Assembly (NCBI RefSeq): GCF_014649335.1
Contig: NZ_BMSV01000002.1
Coordinates: 618,036 to 682,035, forward strand
Direction of reading: 5' to 3'
Length of the DNA: 64,000 bases
DNA from: Streptomyces roseolilacinus
GTDB taxonomy: Bacteria; Actinomycetota; Actinomycetes; Streptomycetales; Streptomycetaceae
The notes beneath the pieces are model-generated. The model was not told where the DNA came from and ran no database searches. It saw only the letters and a list, made by a program, of their open reading frames with translations. Every line of letters starts with the position of its first letter. Position 1 is the first letter of the stretch. A program made the position numbers and the translations under genes. Shown here in pieces: positions 17,175 to 25,228 of this stretch.

Positions 17175-17852
17175 ATGACCGAGAACCGCGCGAAGCCCGG
17201 GCTCAGGGTGGTGCTGACCGACGTCAACCAGCGTGTGGTGGACGAGTGGCGGGCGGCGTTCGCCGACACCCCCGGGATCGAGATCCGCAGGGGCTCGATC
17301 CTCGACGCGGACGTCGACGCCTGGGTCACCCCGACCAACTCCCGGGGCCGGATGGACGGTGGCGTCGACGCCGCCATCAAGCGGCATCTCGGCGCCGGCA
17401 TCCAGCTGCGCGTGCAGCGGGCGATCCGCGACGGGTTCGCCGGCGTCCTCCCGGTGGGAAGCGCCGTCTGCGTCCCGTCCGGGGCGACCGTCCCGCGGTA
17501 CGTGATATCGACGCCGACCATGGTGGAGTCCGCGCAGAACGTGAGCGAGACGCTGAACGTGGCACTGGCGTGCGCCGCCGCGTTCCAGGCCGTCCACCGG
17601 CAGAACCGGCAGGTGCCGGGCGGCATCCGGTCGGTGGCGCTCGTGGGGATGGGCGCGCAGACCGGCCGGGTGCCGGCCCGGGTCTGCGCCAACCTCATGT
17701 GGACCGGCCACACCCTCTTCCACGACCACTGCTTCGAGGACGACGACGAGCTGCGCTCGGTGATCACCGCGCAGCTCGACGGCATCGAGGACGCGCCGGT
17801 CGCGCAGCGGGTGCGCATCGTGCCGCCCAAAGGGCGTTCCTTTCGCTCCTGA
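17175..17852 (+). CDS. Macro domain protein (ADP-ribose binding or hydrolysis)
   Basis: Protein of 225 residues consisting of one macro domain. The key loops are visible: IRRGSILDADVDAWVTPTNS (the first strand and the Asn-bearing loop), GRMDGGVDAAIKRHLG (the glycine-rich loop that contacts ADP-ribose), YVISTPTM, and SVALVGMGAQTGRVP (the second phosphate loop). This sub-pattern, with PTNSxGxMDGGxD, resembles phage-type and Poa1p-like macro proteins. The family binds ADP-ribose and often removes it from proteins or nucleic acids. It lies 85 bases upstream of an ADP-ribosyltransferase fusion on the same strand, so it is probably the eraser or antidote for that enzyme. The ATG at 17175 follows GGGAGTGG. 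Confidence 0.9.
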   Translation: MTENRAKPGLRVVLTDVNQRVVDEWRAAFADTPGIEIRRGSILDADVDAWVTPTNSRGRMDGGVDAAIKRHLGAGIQLRVQRAIRDGFAGVLPVGSAVCVPSGATVPRYVISTPTMVESAQNVSETLNVALACAAAFQAVHRQNRQVPGGIRSVALVGMGAQTGRVPARVCANLMWTGHTLFHDHCFEDDDELRSVITAQLDGIEDAPVAQRVRIVPPKGRSFRS

Positions 17853-17937
17853 GCCGCTCCGTCCCGCCGGCCACCCGGCCGGGGGGCCCGCCTGCGACCC
17901 TCCCGCCTCGGACACGACCACCGAAAGCCCTTCCCCC

Positions 17938-19554
17938 ATGAGCGACGCCACCACCGCCCCGTCCCCCTCCGACGCCGACGATCCCCTGGGCCTCACCGAA
18001 CTCTTCAGCGGGGGTGAGACCTGGCTGCCGCTCCTGAAGCCCGTCATCGAGGCGCAGCCGGACGCCGCCGAGTTCATCGGACAGGGCCGCAGCCCGGAGG
18101 TCGTCCCGGTCCGGGAGCTGACCTTCCAGGCGCTCAAGCCCCATCCGCCGCACAAGTGGAAGGTCGTCGTCTTCGGCCAGAACCCGTACCCGCGGCCGGA
18201 GAGCGCCACCGGCATAGCCATGTTCGACAACGCCTTCAACGACTGGAAGGACAGCCAGTTCGGCAGGGTCGTCAGCATCCGCTGCATCATCAAGGCGGCG
18301 GCCATGTGGAAGTACGGCATCGCCAGGAAGACACCCGTCGCCGACGTCCGCGCCCTGCTGGAGGAGCGGGAGACGGTCCAGCCGCCCGAGTGGTTCCAGG
18401 CCATGCTCACGCAGGGCGTGTTGCTGCTGAACGCCTCGCTCACCGCCAGCGGCGACGGCGCGATGAGGGCCGACCGGCACACCGCGTTCTGGCGGCCCGT
18501 CGCCGAGCGGATCGTCGAGGAGATCCTCAAGGCCAAGCAGGGCGCCGACGAGGAGGACCGCGGCGTCGTCTTCGCCTGGTGGGGAGCCCATGCCCGCAAC
18601 CTGAAGAAGGTCGTCCTGCGGCTCCAGGAGAAGTACCCGGACGTCGAGGTGCGGCACATCGACCACGCCAACCCGGCGGCCCAGGGCGACATCTTCTGCG
18701 AGGGCGACCACTTCACCACGGTGAACGCGGCCCTCGCGTCCCTGGGCGCCGAGGAGATCGACTGGCTGCCGAGCAAGGGGTGGAACGAGGGACCGGCGAG
18801 CACCGGCGGCGGGGACGGCGACGTCGCGGCGCGCATGGGCGCCTTCATCGCGTCGACCATGGAACTGCACCAGCTGTACCTGGAGCGGCTCACCGGCGTC
18901 AAGGACGAGGGACTCGTCCTCCCGGCGATCACCGGTGTGTTCGACACCCCGCTGATGGACCTCAGGGACGCCGTCGCACCGGTCGCCGAGGTCCTGTCCG
19001 GGCTCGGCCGGCACATCGACCGCTCCGGGGAGTTCGGCAAGCGGCGGGCGGACGAGACGGCCGGCGACCTGTCCGCCGACGCGATCGCGGCGCTCCACCT
19101 CTACACCTGCGAGTCCGCCTTCTACCGGGAGATCAACGCGGTCCTCCGCTCCCCGGACCGGACCAAGGTCGTGCCCTACCTCCCCTATCTGCGGCTGCTC
19201 TTCTCGGCGGTGTCGGCGCTGCCCGCCCACACCCGGCCGCTGTGGCGGGGCGTGTCCTTGGACCTGCGCAAGCAGTACCCGGCCGGGCGGACCGTGACGT
19301 GGTGGGGCGTGTCCTCGTGCACCTCCGAGCTGAGCGTGGCCCGGTCGTTCCTGGGAAGCCGCGGCAAGCGGACGCTCTTCGAGGTCACTCCCGCGCGCGC
19401 CGTGCCGATCCGCAGCTTCTCCGCGTTCACCGGAGAGGAGGAGTACATCCTCGCGCCGGGCACCCAGCTCAAGGTGACGGACGTGACGACCGAGCGCGGC
19501 GGCCTGTGCACGGTCAAGCTGTCCGAGGTGGACGCCGCCCCCCTCGTCTCCTGA
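17938..19554 (+). CDS. Uracil-DNA glycosylase-like domain fused to ADP-ribosyltransferase
   Basis: Protein of 538 residues with two domains. Residues 60-275 align by eye to family 1 uracil-DNA glycosylase: VVVFGQNPYPRP at 76-87 (normally GQDPYH), GVLLLNASLT at 160-169 with the uracil-binding Asn165, FAWWGAHAR at 212-220, and HANPAA at 243-248 (normally HPSPLS), then GDHFTTVNAAL. The catalytic Asp is Asn82, whereas the pocket Asn and the motif B His are kept. Residues 385-520 are a eukaryote-like arginine-type ADP-ribosyltransferase with the R-S-E triad: LWRGV (Arg437), WWGVSSCTS (459-463) and GEEEY (Glu500 and Glu502, an ExE motif). No signal peptide is seen, so it acts in the cytoplasm. The macro-domain neighbour supports an ADP-ribosylation writer/eraser pair. 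The target is unknown. Confidence 0.85.
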   Translation: MSDATTAPSPSDADDPLGLTELFSGGETWLPLLKPVIEAQPDAAEFIGQGRSPEVVPVRELTFQALKPHPPHKWKVVVFGQNPYPRPESATGIAMFDNAFNDWKDSQFGRVVSIRCIIKAAAMWKYGIARKTPVADVRALLEERETVQPPEWFQAMLTQGVLLLNASLTASGDGAMRADRHTAFWRPVAERIVEEILKAKQGADEEDRGVVFAWWGAHARNLKKVVLRLQEKYPDVEVRHIDHANPAAQGDIFCEGDHFTTVNAALASLGAEEIDWLPSKGWNEGPASTGGGDGDVAARMGAFIASTMELHQLYLERLTGVKDEGLVLPAITGVFDTPLMDLRDAVAPVAEVLSGLGRHIDRSGEFGKRRADETAGDLSADAIAALHLYTCESAFYREINAVLRSPDRTKVVPYLPYLRLLFSAVSALPAHTRPLWRGVSLDLRKQYPAGRTVTWWGVSSCTSELSVARSFLGSRGKRTLFEVTPARAVPIRSFSAFTGEEEYILAPGTQLKVTDVTTERGGLCTVKLSEVDAAPLVS

Positions 19555-19570
19555 CCCCCGCCGCCCCGCT

Positions 19571-19601
19571 CCCGGCTTCGCCGTGACCCGGCGAAGCCGG
19601 G
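19571..19601 (+). terminator. Strong hairpin terminator
   Basis: A perfect 13-base stem (19571-19583 with 19589-19601, loop TGACC) starts 16 bases after the UDG/ART stop codon. It defines the end of the macro-ART unit. Confidence 0.85.
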
Positions 19602-20001
19602 GGAGGCGGCCCCGGGCGAGCCGCGCGAGACCGAAGCCGCTCGTCCGGGTGGTGGCCCGCCGCCCACGTGCGGGGGAGGCCGCACACGCTCCGGGAGGGG
19701 CGGGCCCCCCGCCTTCCGGGCGCCCGGAGCCCGCACGGAGGAACCTCCGGACCCGACGGGACACGGCCGGTGGTGGCCGGGGCCGCACCGACCGGACAGT
19801 GGCCGCCGACCCGGTTCATTTCCCTTTCAAAAGTACGACGTTCCACCATCGTGAACGCCTTTCGTACGCGGCCGGAAATTCCGCCTCCCCGGCCATTCGT
19901 TCTTCCCCCCCAAGGCAATTGCCGGATTTATCGGCAGGGGGTGATGATGGAGGGGGGAAATCCCAGGAAAGGCGGAGGGGACCGAAGAGTAGGGGTGCGC
20001 C
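19602..20001. other. Intergenic region with an AT-richer promoter area
   Basis: No gene is seen in these 400 bases. From about 19815 to 19935 the sequence is much less GC-rich (for example TTTCCCTTTCAAAAGTACG), which marks a probable promoter for the M4 protease gene. Purine-rich GGAGGGGGGAAA around 19950 precedes its start. Confidence 0.45.
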
Positions 20002-21753
20002 ATGCCGCATCTTCAGCGCTACCGATATCACGTCGTCGACGACCCTCGGGCTCACGAGGAGGCGCTCGGACCGGAGACCGTCCGCGACACGCTGCGCGGT
20101 TTCGGCGAGCCGGGGGCGGATTCCGCGGAAGAAGCCCCGGAACCGGCCATCGAGTTCCACTCCCCGGCCTCGGCGGCGCGTTTCTACCTGTCCGAGATGC
20201 TGCAGGAGCAACCGCAGCCGGAACTCCGCAGCGTGGTCCGCGAGGACCGGCCCGACCGGGTGCCGGACCTCGCGCTCCTCGACGAACGCACACAGGAGGC
20301 CACCGCCACCACGATCGTCCGCTTCGAGCAGACCCATGACGAGATCCCGGTCTTCGGTACCGCGGCCATCGTGGAGGTCGACCGCGGGAACCGGCTCGTC
20401 TCGCTGGACTGCCGGCTCGGTGAGGTGGGCGGGGTCAGTCCGGTTCCGGAACTGGGCGGGACGGACGCGCTCGCCAGGGTGGCCGACCTCACGGGCACCC
20501 CGATCGACGCCGAGGAACTGCCACCGCCGGCACTGACCTACGTGAACCACCATGACGAGTGGCGCCTGGCCTGGCACTTGCGCGACGTCCCGGCGCAGCC
20601 CCCGGAAGCCCACCGCACGGACGACCAGCGCGGTCACGGACTCGACCCCTCCCCCCGGGACGACTTCCCGCTCACCGGGTACCTCGTCGACGCCTCCACC
20701 GGCGAGGTCCTGTGGTCGTACGGCATGACCCCGACGGCCACGGCCGTGGTGCCCGTCAGCCTGGAGGGCGATGACGAGAGGAGCGTCCACCACCGGTTCC
20801 ACGGCAGCGAGCAAGCGGGCTTCTACCTCCTCGAGGACAGGAGGGGACAGATCACCACCTACGACCTGCAGTACGCCGACTGCGCCCAGGGGAACCTGCC
20901 CGGTACCGCGCTCGCGTCACGGAACGCGAACCTGGGGGGCGACCACCGGGCGGGCGTCTCGGCCCACGTCAACGCCGCCCGCGTCTCCAGGTTCTACCGG
21001 GAGGAGCTGCGCCGCAACGGGATCGACGACGCGAGCATGGGGCTGGTCTCCACCGTCAACTGCACCTACAGGCGCCGCGGCACCCCGCGTCAGGAGTGGC
21101 GCAACGCCATGTGGTGGCGTCGGCGCATGTGGTATGGGCAGATCTCCGACGGTGACCGGCTGGTCAGCCTGGCGCTCCACCTCGACATCGTGGCGCACGA
21201 GATCACGCACGGAGTGATCGAGACCTCCAGCGGCCTCGTCTACCAGGACGAGTCGGGAGCGCTCAACGAGTCGCTCGCCGACACCATGGGCGTGATCATC
21301 GCCAACTGGTACGAAGCCGCCGACCGCCACGACGTCGGCACGTGGACCTGGCACATCGGCGCCGGGCTCGGTCCGGGCGGCTCACCGCTGCGCGACATGA
21401 GGGACCCCACCACCACGGGCGACCCGGCGCACATGGACCAGTACGTGCGCACCCCCCACGACAACGGAGGCGTGCACCAGAACAGCAACATCCACAACAA
21501 GGCCGTGTACCACCTGCTGACGTCGACGGACGCTTCCGGGAACCCGCTCCTGGGCGTCGACCAGTGGGCACTGCTGGTGTACCTGGCCATGCTCCGGCTG
21601 CTGCCCCTGTCGGGCTTCCAGGACATGCGGAAGGCCCTGCACGCCGTGACCAAGACCTATCTGATGGGCAACGCGGCGCTGAGGGCCTCGGTGGCCTCGG
21701 CCGTCGACGACGCGTACGGCCGGGTGGGCGTCCGGGCGGACGCCCCCGGGTAG
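20002..21753 (+). CDS. M4 (thermolysin-like) metalloprotease without obvious signal peptide
   Basis: Protein of 583 residues. A long N-terminal pro-region (about 1-260) contains FTP-like segments (TTIVRFEQTHDEIPVFGTAA) and a PepSY-like stretch (WRLAWHLRDV, GYLVDASTGEVLW). The catalytic part shows HEITH at 399-403, the third zinc ligand Glu423 in LNESLADTMG, and the late NGGVHQNSNIHNKAVYHL motif of thermolysins. The ATG at 20002 gives MPHLQRYRYHVV, which is charged and not a signal peptide, and no better start lies upstream. It is therefore either cytoplasmic, exported by another route, or mis-started. The cluster of arginines in RRRMWYGQ is unusual. It is monocistronic. Confidence 0.9.
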   Translation: MPHLQRYRYHVVDDPRAHEEALGPETVRDTLRGFGEPGADSAEEAPEPAIEFHSPASAARFYLSEMLQEQPQPELRSVVREDRPDRVPDLALLDERTQEATATTIVRFEQTHDEIPVFGTAAIVEVDRGNRLVSLDCRLGEVGGVSPVPELGGTDALARVADLTGTPIDAEELPPPALTYVNHHDEWRLAWHLRDVPAQPPEAHRTDDQRGHGLDPSPRDDFPLTGYLVDASTGEVLWSYGMTPTATAVVPVSLEGDDERSVHHRFHGSEQAGFYLLEDRRGQITTYDLQYADCAQGNLPGTALASRNANLGGDHRAGVSAHVNAARVSRFYREELRRNGIDDASMGLVSTVNCTYRRRGTPRQEWRNAMWWRRRMWYGQISDGDRLVSLALHLDIVAHEITHGVIETSSGLVYQDESGALNESLADTMGVIIANWYEAADRHDVGTWTWHIGAGLGPGGSPLRDMRDPTTTGDPAHMDQYVRTPHDNGGVHQNSNIHNKAVYHLLTSTDASGNPLLGVDQWALLVYLAMLRLLPLSGFQDMRKALHAVTKTYLMGNAALRASVASAVDDAYGRVGVRADAPG

Positions 21754-21817
21754 CGCTCCGCCGGGCCGGGCGCCCCGGGTTCGGCGTCGCCCTCCGCGAG
21801 CGGCGCCGCGTGAGGGG

Positions 21818-22327
21818 TCACCGGTCCGGCGCCACCGCCGTGCCGTCGTACCCCGAGGGCATGGGCGCGCTGCTCGGCCGGGCCGACGTCCCGTCCCCGG
21901 GCGTCCCCGACGGCGCTGCGCCGTCGGGGGACGGGCTGCTCGGCACGGCGGTCGGCGTCGACCTCGGTGCCGAGGACACGGAAGCCTCGGGCGCGGGCCC
22001 CTGCGAGGGCGTACCACGGGAAGGGGCGGGACTCGGCGAGGTCGCCGGGGCGGGGGCGACGGGGGCCGGGGCCAGCGGAGCCGTCGGGCGCGTGGGGTCG
22101 GTGGGGACCGCCCAGGGCAGCGACAGCGAGATCAGGGCGGCGGCGGCAGCGGTGGCGCCGGCGCCGGCCGCGGCGCGCAGCAGGCGCCGGCGGGACGCCG
22201 CCCGGCGGATCGCCTCGTAGCGGCCGGGGGGCGGCCCCAGGCGGTCGCCGCCCGGGCGCAGCACGACCAGCAGCGGATCGTCGTCGTCCCGCTCGAACCC
22301 CGGCTCGTCCTCAAGGTGTCTGGTCAA
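21818..22327 (-). CDS. Single-pass membrane protein coupled to the sigma factor (anti-sigma-like)
   Basis: Protein of 169 residues. A cytoplasmic N-terminus (about 1-50, rich in acidic residues then basic RRAASRRRLLRA) leads into one transmembrane helix (AAAGAGATAAAAALISLSLPWA) and a long Pro/Ser/Thr-rich outer tail. There is no zinc-finger HxxxCxxC motif. The TTG start at 22325-22327 has GAGGAG five bases upstream and overlaps the sigma-factor stop by 17 bases, so the two are translationally coupled. That arrangement is standard for sigma/anti-sigma pairs, hence the tentative role. The low-complexity tail may only span the cell wall. Confidence 0.65.
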   Translation of the reverse strand: MTRHLEDEPGFERDDDDPLLVVLRPGGDRLGPPPGRYEAIRRAASRRRLLRAAAGAGATAAAAALISLSLPWAVPTDPTRPTAPLAPAPVAPAPATSPSPAPSRGTPSQGPAPEASVSSAPRSTPTAVPSSPSPDGAAPSGTPGDGTSARPSSAPMPSGYDGTAVAPDR

Positions 22328-22802
22328 CGCTTCTCCTCAGATGGACGCGGAGCAGTTCGCGGGCCGCGTGGAGGTCGGCCTTGACGGTTCCCTCCTTGCG
22401 TCCGGTCAGCACGGACACCTCCCGGATCGGCATGTCAGCGTAGTAGTGGAGGAGGATCGGCACGCGCAGTCGCTCCGGCAGGGACTGCACGAGCAGCCGT
22501 ACCGAGGGGTCGGCCTGCTCGGGATGGGGGCGGACGGCGACCTCGGCGGTGACCCGGCGCACCGCCCGGCGCTCGCGCTCCAGCTTGCGCCAGTGGTCGC
22601 GGACGAGGTTGGCGGCGGTGACGTAGAGGAAGCCGCGGGGCTCCTCCACGGCCGTCCAGCGGGCCCAGAGCCGGGTGAACGCCTCCGAGGCGATCTCGTG
22701 GGCCGTCTCGTCGTCGTCGACGAGCCGGCGGCACCAGCCGGCCAGGCGCGGATACAGGGCGGCGAACAGCTCGGACGCCGCCCTGTCACGGGACCGTTTC
22801 AA
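22311..22802 (-). CDS. ECF/SigE-family RNA polymerase sigma factor
   Basis: Sigma factor of 163 residues with region 2 (FAALYPRLAGWCRRLVDDDE, AHEIASEAFTRLWARW, then FLYVTAANLVRDHWRK) and region 4 (LPERLRVPILLHYYADMPIR, VLTGRKEGTVKADLHAAREL). No ATG or GTG is in frame at the N-terminus. The TTG at 22800-22802, with GGAG four bases upstream, gives MKRSRDRAASELF and fits the family length. It overlaps the membrane protein gene downstream and lies just after a sortase gene on the same strand, so the four genes from 23877 down to 21818 may be co-transcribed. It probably responds to an envelope signal. Confidence 0.88.
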   Translation of the reverse strand: MKRSRDRAASELFAALYPRLAGWCRRLVDDDETAHEIASEAFTRLWARWTAVEEPRGFLYVTAANLVRDHWRKLERERRAVRRVTAEVAVRPHPEQADPSVRLLVQSLPERLRVPILLHYYADMPIREVSVLTGRKEGTVKADLHAARELLRVHLRRSVDQTP

Positions 22803-22843
22803 CGTTCTCCATGGTCGTGAGGGTATGCGGTACGCACGGTCGG

Positions 22844-23455
22844 TCAGGAGGTCGCGGGGCCCGTCGCGCTCAGCGCGGCGAAGGCGATCACGTTGTCCCG
22901 GTACTCCTCGCCGACCCGCGGGCCGCCGCAGGTGATGAGCCGCAGCTCCGGCCGGTCCACGTCCCCGTAGACGTCGTCCGTCGGGAAGTCGGCCTTCGCC
23001 ACCGTCCGTACGGCGGTGACCGTGAACCGCGCCGTCGTGCCGTTCTCCAGGCGCGCCTCGATCCGGTCGCCCCGGTGCAGCCGCGCGAGGTGGCGGAAGA
23101 CGCCGTCCCCGTGGGCGCCGACCGTGACGTGGCCGAGGACGACCGACGGTCCGACCTGGCCCGGCGTCGGGGAGTGCCGGTACCAGCCCGCGCGGTCGTC
23201 GTCCGTGACCGGCGGGACCTCGACCGTGCCGTCCGCCGCCAGCCCCAGCCGTATCACCGGGGTGTCGACCCCGATGGCCGGGATGCGCAGGCCGATGGGG
23301 ACCGACCGTTCCAGGGGCCGCACCGGCTCCGCGGGGACGTGCGCGGACGAGGCCGTGGTCCCGGGGCGTACGGGCGCGTCCCCGCCGCCACCGCAGCCCG
23401 CGAGCAGCACGGCCGGCAGGGCGGCGGCGAAGGCGCGCCTGGAGAGCGGGGTCAT
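22844..23455 (-). CDS. Class F sortase, lipoprotein-like N-terminus
   Basis: Transpeptidase of 203 residues that cuts a sorting signal and attaches proteins to the cell surface. Catalytic residues are visible: His109 in VVLGHVT, Cys176 in RLITCGG, Arg186 in EEYRDNVI. The N-terminus has a twin Arg (SRRAF), a hydrophobic stretch and LLAGC at 17-21, a possible lipobox, so it may be lipid-anchored. Its ATG overlaps the stop of the preceding gene by four bases (ATGA); that gene encodes a protein with a sortase-like C-terminal signal, which is the probable substrate. Class F enzymes are typical of actinobacteria and usually lie next to such partners. Confidence 0.92.
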   Translation of the reverse strand: MTPLSRRAFAAALPAVLLAGCGGGGDAPVRPGTTASSAHVPAEPVRPLERSVPIGLRIPAIGVDTPVIRLGLAADGTVEVPPVTDDDRAGWYRHSPTPGQVGPSVVLGHVTVGAHGDGVFRHLARLHRGDRIEARLENGTTARFTVTAVRTVAKADFPTDDVYGDVDRPELRLITCGGPRVGEEYRDNVIAFAALSATGPATS

Positions 23456-23877
23456 GCCCCGGTCGCCGCCCGTCGGCGGCGTACGACGAACACGCCCGCG
23501 CCGCCCGCGAGGAGCACCGCCCCGGCGCCCGCGCCGACGAGCCCGGCGCCGCCCCCGGAGGACCGCGGTCCCGCCGCTCCGGTGTCGGGCGCGCCCTTGG
23601 GCACGGCGGACACCTGACCGGCCACCGGAGACGGCACGGCCGTCGGCGCCGGCGAGCTGACGGAGGGTGCCGGCGCGGGGGAGCTGACGGACGGCGCCGG
23701 CGCGGGGGAACTGACGGACGGCGTGGGCGCCTGGGACGGCTCGGTGCCGGGACCGGGCGTGCTCGCGGTCGGGGGAGCGGAGGGGACCGCGGTGGGGTCG
23801 TCGGCGAACGCGGGCGCCGCGCCCGCCAGTACGGCGGAGCAGGCCAGTGCCGCGGCGCTGAGGATGGTTCGGTGCAT
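23452..23877 (-). CDS. Sortase-anchored surface protein, probable substrate of adjacent class F sortase
   Basis: Protein of 141 residues. A signal peptide (about 1-25, ending APAFADD) leads to a Pro/Ser/Thr-rich stalk with a nine-residue repeat (PSVSSPAPA, two full copies and a partial one, encoded by 27-base repeats around 23650-23715). The C-terminus has a sorting signal: PKGAPDTG at 93-100, a hydrophobic segment (AGLVGAGAGAVLLAGGAGVFVV) and RRRR. The xPDTG-type motif replaces LPxTG. The ATG at 23875-23877 is preceded by purines. It has no globular domain, so it may act as a spacer or cell-wall decoration. It overlaps the sortase gene and should be translated together with it. Confidence 0.85.
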   Translation of the reverse strand: MHRTILSAAALACSAVLAGAAPAFADDPTAVPSAPPTASTPGPGTEPSQAPTPSVSSPAPAPSVSSPAPAPSVSSPAPTAVPSPVAGQVSAVPKGAPDTGAAGPRSSGGGAGLVGAGAGAVLLAGGAGVFVVRRRRAATGA

Positions 23878-24312
23878 GGGTCGGTTCTCTCTCGTCGGTC
23901 CACGCGGATGCCGCGTGGGGTGTGGACGTGGATCGGACGGAGAGACGAGGCGGCGGTGGGGCGGGTTGTAAAGAGACGGCAAAGTCGCGTCGTCCCGTCC
24001 CGGCCCACTCCCCGGGCGGTCGTGACGACGTGTCCGTCGGGGCGCCCGCTCCGGCCCGCCCCGCGCGGCGTCAACCGCCCCGGCACGTACCGGAGGAACC
24101 GCGGACCTCGACGACCGGGTTCACGAGCCGGCCCGGCGCCGTCGGCGCGGCCGGGAAGCCGGCCCACCGGCGAAAGGCACGGCCCCGGGCCGTCGCCGAA
24201 CGACCCCGGAGTCCCGCGCTGTCACGTTTCTGCGGTGAAACCCTGCCCCCGGGCGGGTGAGTACGCACGTCGGGGCCTGCCGCTCCGGCCGCCGGGGCGC
24301 TACAAACCGAGC
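23878..24312. other. Intergenic region between divergent sortase-substrate and lipase genes
   Basis: These 435 bases hold no convincing gene. The stretch 23940-23990, with GTAAAGAGACGGCAAAG, is less GC-rich and could hold a promoter. I see no clear operator. Confidence 0.4.
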
Positions 24313-24996
24313 GTGATCAGGAACCTGTCGCGGAGCTCGTCCATGCTCCTCCTCGCGCTCGCCCCCCTCCTCCCCGCCTCCTCCGCCGCCGCCGACGACC
24401 AGCACCGGGCCGCCCGCCCCGACCCGATCGTCTTCGTCCACGGCTGGAACTCCGACGGCTCCGCCTGGCAGACCATGGCCGACCGGTTCCGGGCCGACGG
24501 CTGGCCGGCCGACCACCTCGACCGGTGGAACTACGACTCCACACAGTCCAACGCCACGACCGCCGCACGACTCGCCGACGAGGTCGAACGCGTCCTGCGC
24601 CTCACCGGCGCCGCCAAGGTCGACGTCGTCACCCACTCCATGGGCGCCCTGTCCTCCCGCTACTACCTCAAGAACCTCGGCGGCACCGCCAAGGTCGACG
24701 CGTGGGTCTCCCTGGCGGGACCCAACCACGGAACCGAGACCGCACGTTGGTGCGGCGGCGCCCCCTGCGTCGAGATGCGACCGGGCTCCGACTTCCTGAA
24801 CGCGCTCAACACCGGTGACGAGACCCCCGGCTCCCCCCGCTACGCCACCTGGCGCTCACCGTGCGACAACGTCGTCAGCCCCCAGAGCAGCGTCGCCCTC
24901 TCCGGCGCCCTCAACACCACCACCGGCTGCCTCGGCCACAGCGAGCTGCGCACCGAGAAGACGGTGTACGACCAGGTCAGGACGCACGTCCGCTGA
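24313..24996 (+). CDS. Secreted triacylglycerol lipase (class 2 lipase type)
   Basis: Extracellular alpha/beta-hydrolase of 227 residues. The signal peptide is short (VIRNLSRSSSMLLLALAPLL, ending near SSAAADD). The oxyanion region is PIVFVHGWNSDGSAWQTMAD, and the nucleophile elbow is VVTHSMGAL. A Cys pair in WCGGAPC and another in RSPCDNV/GCLGHS probably form disulfides. The catalytic His is the one in GHSELRTEKTV. Length and layout match small Streptomyces lipases and esterases. The GTG at 24313 gives the best signal peptide; an in-frame ATG at 24343 would shorten it. It is followed by a phospholipase C gene on the same strand, 232 bases away, so the two may share regulation in lipid breakdown. 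Confidence 0.88.
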   Translation: MIRNLSRSSSMLLLALAPLLPASSAAADDQHRAARPDPIVFVHGWNSDGSAWQTMADRFRADGWPADHLDRWNYDSTQSNATTAARLADEVERVLRLTGAAKVDVVTHSMGALSSRYYLKNLGGTAKVDAWVSLAGPNHGTETARWCGGAPCVEMRPGSDFLNALNTGDETPGSPRYATWRSPCDNVVSPQSSVALSGALNTTTGCLGHSELRTEKTVYDQVRTHVR

Positions 24997-25228
24997 GAAC
25001 CGTCCCGCCACTCCTCCGGCCGCCCGCAGGTGCCCGGCCCGGCGCGTCAGGCGACACCGACCTCCACCACCGTCCCGGCCCCGGAGTCTCCCGGCCGTCC
25101 CACCCGCCGGCGGGAAACCGGGCCCGGGCCCACGGGCGGTGGAACAGCCGACGTCCCCCGGTGAACGGCCGGCGAAAACTCGCCGCACGGGGTTTCCTGT
25201 TCGGTACACGCACCCTAGCGTCCCCGCC

